DNA of 64,000 nt from Cellulomonas sp. JH27-2 (lineage in GTDB: Bacteria > Actinomycetota > Actinomycetes > Actinomycetales > Cellulomonadaceae). The number at the start of each line of letters is the position of its first letter. Positions within the stretch are counted from its first letter, which is position 1. The position numbers and the translations under genes are program-made. The DNA is taken from positions 372,001 to 436,000 of the forward strand of contig NZ_JACYFR010000003.1 in NCBI RefSeq assembly GCF_014837175.1. The letters run 5' to 3'. The notes beneath the pieces are model-generated. The model ran no database searches. It was given only the letters and a program-made list of their open reading frames with translations, and was not told the DNA's origin. Shown one piece after another: positions 45,631 to 54,354 of this stretch.

Positions 45631-45654
45631 ACCGTAGCATGACAAGAGCATGCT
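45631..45654 (-). promoter_or_regulatory. vapBC promoter and inverted-repeat operator
   Basis: AGCATG (45636-45641), seven bases, CATGCT (45649-45654) form an inverted repeat that touches the -10 hexamer TACGGT (45636-45631, minus strand). This is a fitting place for autorepression by the VapB/VapC complex. Confidence 0.5.
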
Positions 45655-45710
45655 GGCGCGGAACCTGGAGTGGCGAGGTGAGCGACACGGAGCCGTACGG
45701 TGTTCATGAA

Positions 45711-45771
45711 TGCATCGATGGTTGCGGACGATGTGCCCGTGGAGGGCGCGTCTGCTGCAACCATCGGTGCA
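45711..45771. repeat. 15-base inverted repeat with structured loop
   Basis: The arms at 45711-45725 (TGCATCGATGGTTGC) and 45757-45771 are complementary at 14 of 15 positions. The 31-base loop contains a GCCC/GGGC stem. It lies in the 270-base space between vapB and the XPB helicase gene, which has no convincing gene. It could be the remnant of a small mobile element or a structured RNA. Confidence 0.6.
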
Positions 45772-45859
45772 GCCATGCTGGATGGGTGAGCTGTGGGCGC
45801 GTTGCGTCGTCGGCTGGCGGAGATCCGCTGTTCTTGTGGTCGGACTTGGCCTGCGCGTC

Positions 45860-45896
45860 GCGAAAGGCGGGTCCGCTTCGCGGCCCCACCTTTCGC
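45860..45896 (-). terminator. Hairpin terminator at the end of the XPB helicase gene
   Basis: The arms GCGAAAGG (45860-45867) and CCTTTCGC (45889-45896) extend inward through GGG/CCC and CCGC/GCGG with two mismatches, closing on loop TTC. The hairpin begins at the last base of the helicase stop codon on the minus strand. Confidence 0.75.
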
Positions 45897-47539
45897 TACG
45901 CTCCGGCCAAGTCCTCCGCGTCGACGATGGAGTAGGCGTACCCCTGCTCCGCCAGGAAGCGCTGGCGGTGGGCCGCGAACTCCTGGTCGACCGTGTCGCG
46001 GGCGACGACCGTGTAGAAGTGCGCGGTGCGGCCGTCGCCCTTGGGGCGCATGATCCGGCCCAGGCGCTGCGCCTCCTCCTGGCGGGAGCCGAACGAGCCC
46101 GACACCTGGATCGCGACCGACGCCTCGGGCAGGTCGATCGAGAAGTTCGCGACCTTCGAGACCACCAGCTTGTGGATCTCACCGGCCCGGAACGCGTCGA
46201 AGAGTCGCTGCCGCTCGTGCACGGTCGTCTCGCCGGTGATGAGGTCGGCCTGCAGGTGGTCGGCGAGCTCGTGGAGCTGGTCCAGGTACTGCCCGATCAC
46301 CAGCACCTGGTCGTCGGGGTGCTGCGCGACCAGCTGCTCGACCACCCGGTTCTTGCCCGGTGCGGTCGCCGCCAGGCGGTACTTGTCCTCCGGCTCGGCC
46401 GTCGCGTAGAGCATGCGGTCGCGGTCGGGGAGCGTCAGGCGCACCTCGACGCAGTCGGCGGGCGCGATGTAGCCCTGCGCCTCGATGTCCTTCCACGGGG
46501 CGTCGAACCGCTTGGGCCCGATGAGGGAGAACACCTCGTCCTCGCGACCGTCCTCGCGGACCAGGGTCGCGGTCAGGCCCAGGCGCCGACGAGCCTGCAG
46601 GTCCGCCGTCATCCGGAAGATGGGCGCCGGCAGGAGGTGGACCTCGTCGTAGACGACCAGGCCCCAGTCGCGCGCGTCCAGCAGCTCCAGGTGCGAGTAG
46701 ACGCCCTTCCGGCGCGTGGTCAGCACCTGGTAGGTGGCGATGGTGACCGGGCGGATCTCCTTGCGGGCACCGGAGTACTCGCCGATCTCGTCCTCGGTCA
46801 GCGACGTGCGCTTGACCAGCTCGTCGCGCCACTGCCGCGCGGACACGGTGTTGGTCACCAGGATCAACGTGGTGGTCGACGACTTCGCCATGGCACCGGC
46901 GCCGACGATCGTCTTGCCCGCCCCACAGGGCAGCACGACGACGCCCGAGCCGCCGTGCCAGAACCCGTCGACCGCCTGCTGCTGGTAAGGCCGCATCGAC
47001 CAGCCGTCCTGGTCGAGCGCAATCGCGTGCGCCTCGCCGTCCACGTACCCGGCCAGGTCCTCGGCCGGCCAGCCGAGCTTGAGCAGCACCTGCTTGAGGT
47101 GCCCTCGCTCGGACGGGTGGACGATCACGTCGGTGTCGTCGAGCCGCTCACCCAGCAGCCCCGCGGTCCGCTTGGATCGCGTCACCTCGGCGAGCACCGC
47201 GGGGTCGAGCGAGTGCAGCACCAGGCCGTGCACGGGGTCCTTGATCAGCTGCAGGCGCCCGTAGCGGGACATGGTGTCCGCGACGTCGACGAGCAGCGCG
47301 TGCGGGACCGGGTAGCGGCTGTACTCGAGCAGCACGTCGACGACCTGCTCGGCGTCGTGCCCGGCGGCGCGCGCGTTCCACAGCCCGAGCGGCGTCAGCC
47401 GGTAGGTGTGCACGTGCTCGGGCGCGCGCTCGAGCTCGGCGAACGGGGCGATCGCCCGACGGCAGGCCTCGGCCTGGTCGTGGTCGACCTCCAGCAGCAG
47501 GGTCTTGTCGCTCTGGACGATCAGGGGACCGTTGGTCAC
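45896..47539 (-). CDS. XPB-type DNA repair helicase
   Basis: This 547-residue superfamily 2 helicase has an N-terminal damage-recognition-like region (1-180). Helicase motifs follow: Walker A LPCGAGKTIVGAG, motif II VVYDEVHLLPAP, motif III GLTATLVREDG, then the RED-type region and motif VI GSRQEEAQRLGRIMRPKG. XPB homologues unwind DNA in repair and are widespread in Actinobacteria. The start is GTG 47539, with AGGAG upstream, overlapping the stop of the next gene upstream (GTGA), so the two proteins are made together. Confidence 0.94.
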   Translation of the reverse strand: MTNGPLIVQSDKTLLLEVDHDQAEACRRAIAPFAELERAPEHVHTYRLTPLGLWNARAAGHDAEQVVDVLLEYSRYPVPHALLVDVADTMSRYGRLQLIKDPVHGLVLHSLDPAVLAEVTRSKRTAGLLGERLDDTDVIVHPSERGHLKQVLLKLGWPAEDLAGYVDGEAHAIALDQDGWSMRPYQQQAVDGFWHGGSGVVVLPCGAGKTIVGAGAMAKSSTTTLILVTNTVSARQWRDELVKRTSLTEDEIGEYSGARKEIRPVTIATYQVLTTRRKGVYSHLELLDARDWGLVVYDEVHLLPAPIFRMTADLQARRRLGLTATLVREDGREDEVFSLIGPKRFDAPWKDIEAQGYIAPADCVEVRLTLPDRDRMLYATAEPEDKYRLAATAPGKNRVVEQLVAQHPDDQVLVIGQYLDQLHELADHLQADLITGETTVHERQRLFDAFRAGEIHKLVVSKVANFSIDLPEASVAIQVSGSFGSRQEEAQRLGRIMRPKGDGRTAHFYTVVARDTVDQEFAAHRQRFLAEQGYAYSIVDAEDLAGA

Positions 47540-49857
47540 GCACTCTCCTCGTCGGTCACCGGGCGGACCCGGCGTACGGATGCGATGCGGTGCACCGCGA
47601 CGGTCAGCTCGGACTCGCGCTGGACGTCGGCGGCACGCAACCGCCCGCCGTCGACGCGCAGCGGGCGCAGCAGCCGACGTTCGGGACGGCCCGTGGGGCC
47701 GACCAGGTCGACCCACACGTTCGCCTTGTCGGCGACCGCCTCTCGCAGGACCAGCAACGCGTCGCCCGGGTCGTCTGTTCCGTGCTCGGACAGGTCGTCG
47801 GGTGTCGGGTCCAGCGGGCCGTCCGGCTCGCGGTTCGCGCGTTCGCGTCCGCCCGACGAAGAGCCCGCCGACCCGGGCGCGGGCTCCGGCGCCCGCAACC
47901 GGCGGATGACGGCGGCGACGTCCGCGTCGGTCGTGGGCGTCGCGACCTCCCGGCGTCCGGCGCTGCCCCGCCCGCGGCGGCCCGCGCGGCGCACCTCGCG
48001 CGCCAGGTGCAGGACGTGCCCGTCCGGGGTCTCGGCGGCGGGCGCGAGCCCGTGCGCGCGCAGGGTGTCGACGAGCTCGCGCGTCGGGGCCTGCGCCACC
48101 AGCACGGTGGGGGCCAGCGCGAACAGACCCAGCCCGGCCAGGCGCGGGTCGTCGACGAGCCCGGCCAGCAGCGCGGGGTCGTCGCTGCGCAGGTAGCTCG
48201 ACGCGGCACCGGCGCGGAGCTGGCCGTGGCGGCGGGCGGCGTCGCGCACCAGGTACTCGAGCGCCTGGGGGACGGGCGTGAGCGAGAACCGGGTCAGGTC
48301 GGCGAGCAGGCCGTCGGCCGTCGCGCCGGCGTCGAACGCGGCCCGCACCGACTCGGCCGTGAACCGGACCGTCACCGCGCCGCCGCGCGACTCGACGCGG
48401 GCCGCCCGGTCGAGCAGGTCCTCGAGCTCGTCGCTCGGCCGGCCCGGGACGATGCCCGTCAGGTCGCCCTGCAGCAGCATCTCGTCGACGGCGGCGGGCA
48501 CGTCGGCGGCGAGGGCGGCGGCCGCGGGGTCGGGGCCGTCGTCGGGCGCCTCCAGCAGCGCGCGCCCGGCGGCGGACAGCGCGCCCGCACCCAGGGCACC
48601 CACCGCGGCGGCCTCGGCCAGGACCGCGGACACCGCCGACGCGGGTGGCACCGCCCGAGGGGTCCGCCACGCGAGCAGCTCCATGACCGTGGACTCATCG
48701 GGCGCCGCCAGCCCGGGCAGGTCAGCCAGCGTGCTCAGGACGGAGCGGCGCAGGCGCGGCGCCCAGGACCGCGCGACGTCGGGGCCCAGGGCGGAGCGCA
48801 CGGTCCCCGAGTCGTCCCGGCCGCCGACCAGCCAGGGTGTGCGCGTCGTCGCCGTCCAGGTGCGGGCGAGCGTCAGCCAGCGCTGCTCGAGGGGCTGGCC
48901 GCTCCACTCGTCGAACGAGACCGTGGGGACGAACGAGGGCGCCTCCTCGCCGTCGTCGGCCACCAGCCCGGCGGACGCGGCGAGCTCGACGACCAGCGCG
49001 GCGGTCCGCTCGTCGACCTCCAGCTCGGCGGTGAGCCGCCGCAGCTCGCGCACGCCCAGCCCGCCCGAGCGCAGCACGCCCGCAGGGCTGCGCTCCCAGG
49101 TCCGGGCCAGGCGCGTGACCAGGCGGACCAGCCGCTCGCCGGCGTCGGCGGACTCCGCGGCGACCGTCGCGGCGGCGCGTGTCGGGAAGGTCGGTGCGGG
49201 TGGCAGGGCGGCCGACCGGTGGGTGCGCCCGCCACGCAGCGCCAGCGCGACCGTGCGCGGCAGGATCACGTGCCGCCCCTCGCCGCGCACCAGCAGGCCG
49301 CGGCGCAGCATCCACTCGACCGCCGCCGCGGTGGCGGTCGAGTGCGACGGGGCCAGGCCGACGGGCGGCCCCCACGTCAGCGCGTCGAGCACGGGCTGCA
49401 CGCCTGCGGGAGCGGCCGGCAGCTCGTCGACGACGGCCACGTCCGGGTCGTGCGACGACGCAGGCGCCAGCCCCGCGGGGTAGGGGCCCAGCAGCTCCGC
49501 GACGCCGGGGGCGGCGCGCAGGGGGTCCGGGGAGTCGGCCGAGTCGAAGAGCAGGGCGAGAGCGACGGCCCGATCGGCCGACGCGTCGACGAGCGCGAAC
49601 CCGGTCTCGTCGTCGGCGATCGCGGTCCGCAGACGATCGCGCGTCGCACCGCCCAGCGCGACCACGGCCTCGACCACCTGCAGCACGCCCGCGTCCACGG
49701 ACGCCAGCGCCCGCTCCAGGCTGCCGCGGCTCGTGGCCCGCACGGCCAGCGAGGACATGGTCGTCGGGGACGGTGCGGCCAGGTCCGGGCGCCCGCGCAG
49801 CAGCGCGACGAGGTCGTCGTCGGCGCGTGTGCGCAGGAAGCCGGTGAAGGTGGACAT
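47536..49857 (-). CDS. Helicase-associated domain protein, XPB partner
   Basis: This 773-residue protein is rich in Ala, Leu and Arg and has the actinobacterial helicase-associated (XPB/Ssl2-like) region toward the C-terminus (SLTPVPQALEYLVRDAARRHG, shown in part, with GAASSYLRSDDPALLAGLV). No Walker motifs are seen. The first 600 residues look like repeated winged-helix units. It is translationally coupled to the XPB helicase and is the usual partner gene in this phylum; direct binding is an inference. TATTGT (49870-49865) lies 7 bases before ATG 49857 and no ribosome-binding site is present. Confidence 0.85.
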   Translation of the reverse strand: MSTFTGFLRTRADDDLVALLRGRPDLAAPSPTTMSSLAVRATSRGSLERALASVDAGVLQVVEAVVALGGATRDRLRTAIADDETGFALVDASADRAVALALLFDSADSPDPLRAAPGVAELLGPYPAGLAPASSHDPDVAVVDELPAAPAGVQPVLDALTWGPPVGLAPSHSTATAAAVEWMLRRGLLVRGEGRHVILPRTVALALRGGRTHRSAALPPAPTFPTRAAATVAAESADAGERLVRLVTRLARTWERSPAGVLRSGGLGVRELRRLTAELEVDERTAALVVELAASAGLVADDGEEAPSFVPTVSFDEWSGQPLEQRWLTLARTWTATTRTPWLVGGRDDSGTVRSALGPDVARSWAPRLRRSVLSTLADLPGLAAPDESTVMELLAWRTPRAVPPASAVSAVLAEAAAVGALGAGALSAAGRALLEAPDDGPDPAAAALAADVPAAVDEMLLQGDLTGIVPGRPSDELEDLLDRAARVESRGGAVTVRFTAESVRAAFDAGATADGLLADLTRFSLTPVPQALEYLVRDAARRHGQLRAGAASSYLRSDDPALLAGLVDDPRLAGLGLFALAPTVLVAQAPTRELVDTLRAHGLAPAAETPDGHVLHLAREVRRAGRRGRGSAGRREVATPTTDADVAAVIRRLRAPEPAPGSAGSSSGGRERANREPDGPLDPTPDDLSEHGTDDPGDALLVLREAVADKANVWVDLVGPTGRPERRLLRPLRVDGGRLRAADVQRESELTVAVHRIASVRRVRPVTDEESA

Positions 49858-49947
49858 CCGCACCACAATACGTGCGAGGCGCCGAGGGTGGCGCGGGCCC
49901 GGTAGCCTAGGGGGTTGACGTGGTCTTCCTATAGAACGAGGTGTGCC

Positions 49948-50328
49948 GTGCCCACCGGCAAGGTCAAGTGGTTCGACGCCGAGCGCGGGTTCGGGTTCAT
50001 CGCCGGCGACGACGGCGGCGAGGTCTTCCTGCACGCCTCCGCACTCCCGCAGGGCGTGACGCCCGCCGTCGGCAGCAAGGTCGACTACGGGGTCGCCGAC
50101 GGCCGCCGCGGCCCGCAGGCGCTGTCCGTCAAGCTCCTCGACCCGCTGCCCTCGGTCGCGAAGGCCGCGCGCAAGCCGGCCGACGACATGGCCGTGATCA
50201 TCGAGGACCTCATCAAGGTGCTGGACCGCGTGGGCAACGACCTGCGCCGCGGCCGCTACCCCGAGAAGGCCCGCGCCACCCAGTACGCGACCCTGCTGCG
50301 CGCTGTCGCCGGCGACCTCGAGGCCTGA
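49948..50328 (+). CDS. Cold-shock domain protein with C-terminal extension
   Basis: This 126-residue protein has a cold-shock domain at residues 1-66 (GKVKWFDAERGFGFIAGDD with RNP1 GFGFI, and RNP2 EVFLHAS). A helical extension of about 60 residues follows (MAVIIEDLIKVLDRVGNDL, GRYPEKARATQYATLLRAV). The extension is absent from the 67-residue CspA at 21955. The start is GTG 49948 with GAGG upstream. It is the first gene of a plus-strand operon with DUF3027 and the sacsin-like ATPase, divergent from the XPB pair. Confidence 0.9.
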   Translation: MPTGKVKWFDAERGFGFIAGDDGGEVFLHASALPQGVTPAVGSKVDYGVADGRRGPQALSVKLLDPLPSVAKAARKPADDMAVIIEDLIKVLDRVGNDLRRGRYPEKARATQYATLLRAVAGDLEA

Positions 50329-50329
50329 C

Positions 50330-51139
50330 GTGGCGACCGCGACGAAGGACGCCGTGCTCGGCTCCGCCGTGGACCTAGCGCGCGAGGTGGCAGTCGAGCT
50401 GGCCGGCAACGCCTCCGACGTGGGTGAGCACCTGGGCGTCGTCGTCGAGGGTGAGCGCCTGGTCTCGCACCGGTTCGCGTCCGCCGCGCGGGGTTACCGC
50501 GGCTGGGAGTGGACCGTCACGGTCTCGCGCGTGCCGCGCGGTCGCATCGCGACGGTCTGCGAGGCCGAGCTGCTGCCCGGGTCCGACGCGATCCTGGGCA
50601 CCGAGTGGGTGCCGTGGTCGGAGCGGCTGCGCCCCGGCGACGTGGGCCCCGGCGACGTGCTGCCGTTCCGCGCCGACGACCCGCGCCTCGAGCCCGGCTG
50701 GACGCCGTCCGGCGACCCCGAGCTCGACGAGGTCGCGATCGACGAGCTGGCCCTGGCCCGCGTGCGCGTGCTCTCGCCGCAGGGGCGCGACGAGGCCGCG
50801 GACCGCTGGTACCGCGGGTCGCGCGGCCCGACGAGCGCCGGTGCCGTCGCATCCGCCGGCGCGTGCACCACGTGCGGCTTCCTGGTCCCGTTGCAGGGCG
50901 CGCTGGGCACGGTCTTCGGCGTCTGCGCCAACGAGTGGTCGCCCGACGACGGCAAGGTGGTCAGCCTCGACCACGGCTGCGGCGCCCACTCCGAGACGGG
51001 CAACGAGCCCGTGCCGACCGAGTGGCCCGAGCCCGCGCCGCTGATCGACGAGCTGCGCATCGACGTGCTGCCTGATCTGGGCGGGCCCGCCTCGGAGCCC
51101 GTTGCCCTCGAGTCGACGTCGGAGTCTTCGGCCGAGTGA
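50330..51139 (+). CDS. DUF3027 family protein
   Basis: This 269-residue protein belongs to an actinobacterial family of unknown function. The N-terminal 150 residues contain FASAARGYRGWEWTVTVSR and GTEWVPWSERLRPGD. The centre has a possible zinc site: CTTCG, then GVCANEWSPDDG, then DHGCGAHSE. GTG 50330 starts one base after the previous stop, and its own end overlaps the next gene, so it is coupled to both. The CSD protein, DUF3027 and ATPase probably share one task linked to nucleic acids. Confidence 0.85.
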   Translation: MATATKDAVLGSAVDLAREVAVELAGNASDVGEHLGVVVEGERLVSHRFASAARGYRGWEWTVTVSRVPRGRIATVCEAELLPGSDAILGTEWVPWSERLRPGDVGPGDVLPFRADDPRLEPGWTPSGDPELDEVAIDELALARVRVLSPQGRDEAADRWYRGSRGPTSAGAVASAGACTTCGFLVPLQGALGTVFGVCANEWSPDDGKVVSLDHGCGAHSETGNEPVPTEWPEPAPLIDELRIDVLPDLGGPASEPVALESTSESSAE

Positions 51140-54100
51140 CCACCGACCCCTTCGGCACGGCCGCGCTGCGCGCTGCTGCCGTCGGGGCCTGGCAGGCGTC
51201 TCCTGCGCGGTTGCGTGAGGACGCGAACGTCGAGGAGGACCACGCCCGCGGGTACTACCGCGACCGCGTGCTGGTGGAGCTGGCGCAGAACGCGGCGGAC
51301 GCCGCCGTGCGTGCAGGCGTCCCGGGCCGGCTGCTGCTGCGGCTGGCTGCGACGCCCGACGGCACCACGCTCGTGGCCGCCAACACCGGCGCGCCGCTCG
51401 ACGAGCCGGGCGTCGTGGCGCTCGCGTCGATGCGGGCGTCGGCCAAACGGTCCGACGCCGGCGGCGTGGTCGGCCGGTTCGGGGTCGGGTTCGCGGCCGT
51501 GCGGGCCGTGGCCGACGAGGTGAGCGTCCTGTCCACGACCGGCGGGGTCCGGTTCAGCGTGCGCGACACCGCCGAACTGCTCGCGCAGGCGGGGACACCG
51601 GCGCTGGACGACGAGGTGCGGCGTCGCGACGGGTCCCTGCCCGCGCTGCGGCTGCCGTTCCCGGCGGAGGGTCGCCCGCCCGTCGGGTACGACACGGCCG
51701 TGGTCGCGACGTTGCGCGACGAGGTCGCGGCCGACGAGGTCCGCGCGCTGCTGGCCGGGATCGACGACGCGCTGCTGCTGGCGCTGCCCGCGCTCGTGGA
51801 GGTCCTGGTCGAGGACGACGACGCGGCGCCCCGCCGGATCGCGGACGTGGGCTCGCGCTGGACGGTGGCGTCCGACGAGGGCGAGCTGCCGCTGGCCCTG
51901 CTCGCCGGCCGGCCCGTGGAGGAGCGGTCCGCCCGTGCCTGGCGCGTGACGTGGGCGGTGCCGCGAGGCGACGCGGGGTTGCGCCCGCTGCCGTCGTCGG
52001 CGCGTGCGGTCCACGCCCCGACGCCCACCGACGATCCGCTCGACCTGCCCGCGATGCTCGTCGCGACCTTGCCGCTCGACGCGACCCGCCGGCACGTGGC
52101 CTCCGGTCCCCTCACCGACGCCGTGCTGGATCACGCCGCCCGGGTCTACGCCGACCTGGCGCAGACCGTGGCCCGCGCCGGCGGCGACGCCCTCGCGCTG
52201 GTGCCAACCGGGTGGGGCGCCGGACCGATCGATGCGGCCCTGCGGCCGAGGATCATCGACGCGCTGGCGCACCGGCCGCTGCTGGTCCCCGCAGACGGGG
52301 ACGACCACCTGGTCCCGGCGGGCGTCGCCATCGCCGTCGCCGGGTCGTTCCCGCCCGCCGCGCTGGCCGCGCTCGGCCGCCGCGTCGCCTCGCTCGTCGT
52401 GCTCCCGCCCGGCCGTGAGACGCAGGCGCGAGCGTTGGGCGTCGACGTGCGACGCCTCGCCGACCTCGTCGACGACCTCCCGGCCGCGGAGCCCGGCCGC
52501 TGGAGCGAGCTGTACGACGCGCTGGACCAGCTCACGCAGGACGCGGGCGCGCGCGAGGCGCTCGGTGCGCTGCCCGTGCCGCTCGCCGACGGGCGCGTGG
52601 TCCGAGGTGCCCGCGGGGTCGCGGTGCTCGACGAGGTCGCGCTGCCGGACGACGTTCTCCGCACGCTGTCGGCGTGGGGCGTGCGGCTCGTCGCGCCGGA
52701 CGATGCGCACCCGCTGCTGGTCCGGCTCGGCGCCGAGCCCGCGGACGCGGTCGCGCTGCTGCGGCGGCAGGAGGTGCGGCGGGCGGCGCTCGACGAGCCG
52801 GAGGAAGCGGCACCGATCGTCCTGACGCTCGTCACCGCGGCGTTGGCGGCGGGCGCAGACGCACTGCCCGACGACGTCCGCGCCTGGACCGGGCTCGTCG
52901 AGCTGTCGGCCGCGGACGGGGAACCGACCCCGGCCGACGGTCTGGTCCTGCCCGGATCCGCCGCCGCGGGCCTGCTCGACGACCGCGTCGTCGCGCCGGT
53001 CGCGCTCGCGGAGATCGACCGCTGGGGCGCGGACGTGCTGGTCGCGCTCGGGGTGCGGCGCGACCTGGTGGTGGTGCGCGTCGACGACGTGCTGGCAGGT
53101 GGCGGGCTGCTCGACGACGGGGACGACCCCGCGACGCTCGCCGCGCAGTCGCTGGACGGCTGGCCCGACTACCTCGAGCACCTCGCCGACGTGCTGGGCG
53201 ACGACGCGTTCGTCGGCCAGGTCGCGGCCGTCGCCGACCTGGACGCCGTGGCCGACGGGCGCTGGCCCGATGTCCTGGCGCGCATCGCGGATCGGACCGA
53301 CCTGCGCCGCGCCCTGCTCGACCCCGTGCGCGCGGGCGCCGCCGTCGGGCCGTCGTACACGGCCTGGTGGCTGCGGGAGCGGGCCGAGCTCGGCCTTGCC
53401 GAGCCGTTCGCCGTCGAAGGCCCGGACCGGCTGCTGCGCGGCGCCCCGGACGTCGTCGTCGGGCTGGACGCCGCCGTGAAACGCGCGCTCGGCGGCGTGG
53501 ACGGCCCCGGCGACCTCGACGGCCCGGCGTGGTCGCGGCTGCTGGACGCCTGGCCGGTCGGCACCGTCGTCGAGCCGTCGACGGCCGTCGACGTCTGGCG
53601 GCTCCTGGCACCCGACGAGCCGCCCGAGCGGCTCCCGGCCCTGGCCGCGCACGATCGGCTCGAGGTTGTCGTCGCCGCCGAGGCAGCCGTCGCGCCCGCG
53701 CCGATGTGGTGGCAGCGCACCGACCTGGCCGCGATGGTGCCGTCGTCGGACCCGGACCGCACCGCGCACCTGCTCGACCTGCCGCGCGCCGACGAGCTGG
53801 CCGCAGGACGCGTGGACGACGACGGGCGTCCGGTACCGGTGCCCGCCGCGGCCGTCGGGCTCTACCCCGGCCTGCCGGAGACCTGGATCGAGCACGACGA
53901 GCTCACGGTCGACGGTGTCGAGGTGGACTGGTGGGTCGCCGACGGGGTGCCGCACGCGGTGCACCTGGCAGGGCTGGCGGCGGCGCTCGCGCAGGTCGCC
54001 GACCGCTGGCCGGCGCGGCACGCGATCGAGGCCGTTCTCCTCGACCCGTCGCGGGCTGCGGAGGTGGTGCTGGCGGACGTCCTCAGGCCGTCGGAGCAGC

Positions 54101-54150
54101 GTCCGTCGGGACCGGCTCCGCGCGCGGACGGTGGCGCTGGGCCCAGTTGA
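51136..54150 (+). CDS. Large sacsin/HSP90-like GHKL ATPase
   Basis: This 1004-residue protein has an N-terminal GHKL ATP-binding domain: N-box VELAQNAADAAVRAG, G1-like VVAANTGAPLDE and G2 box VGRFGVGFAAVRAVADEV. This resembles the sacsin repeat and HSP90 nucleotide site. The remaining 750 residues are Ala/Asp/Leu-rich with no recognisable domain. It may be a chaperone-like ATPase. The start is GTG 51136 inside the GTGA overlap with DUF3027. The last 68 bases overlap the convergent DUF2530 gene. Confidence 0.85.
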   Translation: MTTDPFGTAALRAAAVGAWQASPARLREDANVEEDHARGYYRDRVLVELAQNAADAAVRAGVPGRLLLRLAATPDGTTLVAANTGAPLDEPGVVALASMRASAKRSDAGGVVGRFGVGFAAVRAVADEVSVLSTTGGVRFSVRDTAELLAQAGTPALDDEVRRRDGSLPALRLPFPAEGRPPVGYDTAVVATLRDEVAADEVRALLAGIDDALLLALPALVEVLVEDDDAAPRRIADVGSRWTVASDEGELPLALLAGRPVEERSARAWRVTWAVPRGDAGLRPLPSSARAVHAPTPTDDPLDLPAMLVATLPLDATRRHVASGPLTDAVLDHAARVYADLAQTVARAGGDALALVPTGWGAGPIDAALRPRIIDALAHRPLLVPADGDDHLVPAGVAIAVAGSFPPAALAALGRRVASLVVLPPGRETQARALGVDVRRLADLVDDLPAAEPGRWSELYDALDQLTQDAGAREALGALPVPLADGRVVRGARGVAVLDEVALPDDVLRTLSAWGVRLVAPDDAHPLLVRLGAEPADAVALLRRQEVRRAALDEPEEAAPIVLTLVTAALAAGADALPDDVRAWTGLVELSAADGEPTPADGLVLPGSAAAGLLDDRVVAPVALAEIDRWGADVLVALGVRRDLVVVRVDDVLAGGGLLDDGDDPATLAAQSLDGWPDYLEHLADVLGDDAFVGQVAAVADLDAVADGRWPDVLARIADRTDLRRALLDPVRAGAAVGPSYTAWWLRERAELGLAEPFAVEGPDRLLRGAPDVVVGLDAAVKRALGGVDGPGDLDGPAWSRLLDAWPVGTVVEPSTAVDVWRLLAPDEPPERLPALAAHDRLEVVVAAEAAVAPAPMWWQRTDLAAMVPSSDPDRTAHLLDLPRADELAAGRVDDDGRPVPVPAAAVGLYPGLPETWIEHDELTVDGVEVDWWVADGVPHAVHLAGLAAALAQVADRWPARHAIEAVLLDPSRAAEVVLADVLRPSEQRPSGPAPRADGGAGPS

Positions 54151-54340
54151 TGCCGACGAGGCCGAGCGCGGCGCCCGTCGCGCACACCGCGGTCGGCAGC
54201 CAGCCCGTCGCACCCGTCGCGCCCAGCACGACCGCGACCAGCGCGGCTACCGCCCACACGAGCGTGCCGACGACCATCACGCGCACGAAGTCCACCTGGA
54301 CGGGCTCGGGCGCGGGCTTGGTGACGCGGAACAGGGGCAC
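54083..54340 (-). CDS. DUF2530 family small membrane protein
   Basis: This 85-residue protein has two hydrophobic segments (VMVVGTLVWAVAALVAVVLG and WLPTAVCATGAALGLVGI) and a charged end. It matches the small actinobacterial DUF2530 membrane family of unknown function. The start is GTG 54340, with TACGCT (54352-54347) 6 bases upstream and no ribosome-binding site. Its 3' end lies antisense within the ATPase gene. Confidence 0.8.
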   Translation of the reverse strand: MPLFRVTKPAPEPVQVDFVRVMVVGTLVWAVAALVAVVLGATGATGWLPTAVCATGAALGLVGINWAQRHRPRAEPVPTDAAPTA

Positions 54341-54354
54341 GCGAGCAGCGTAGT

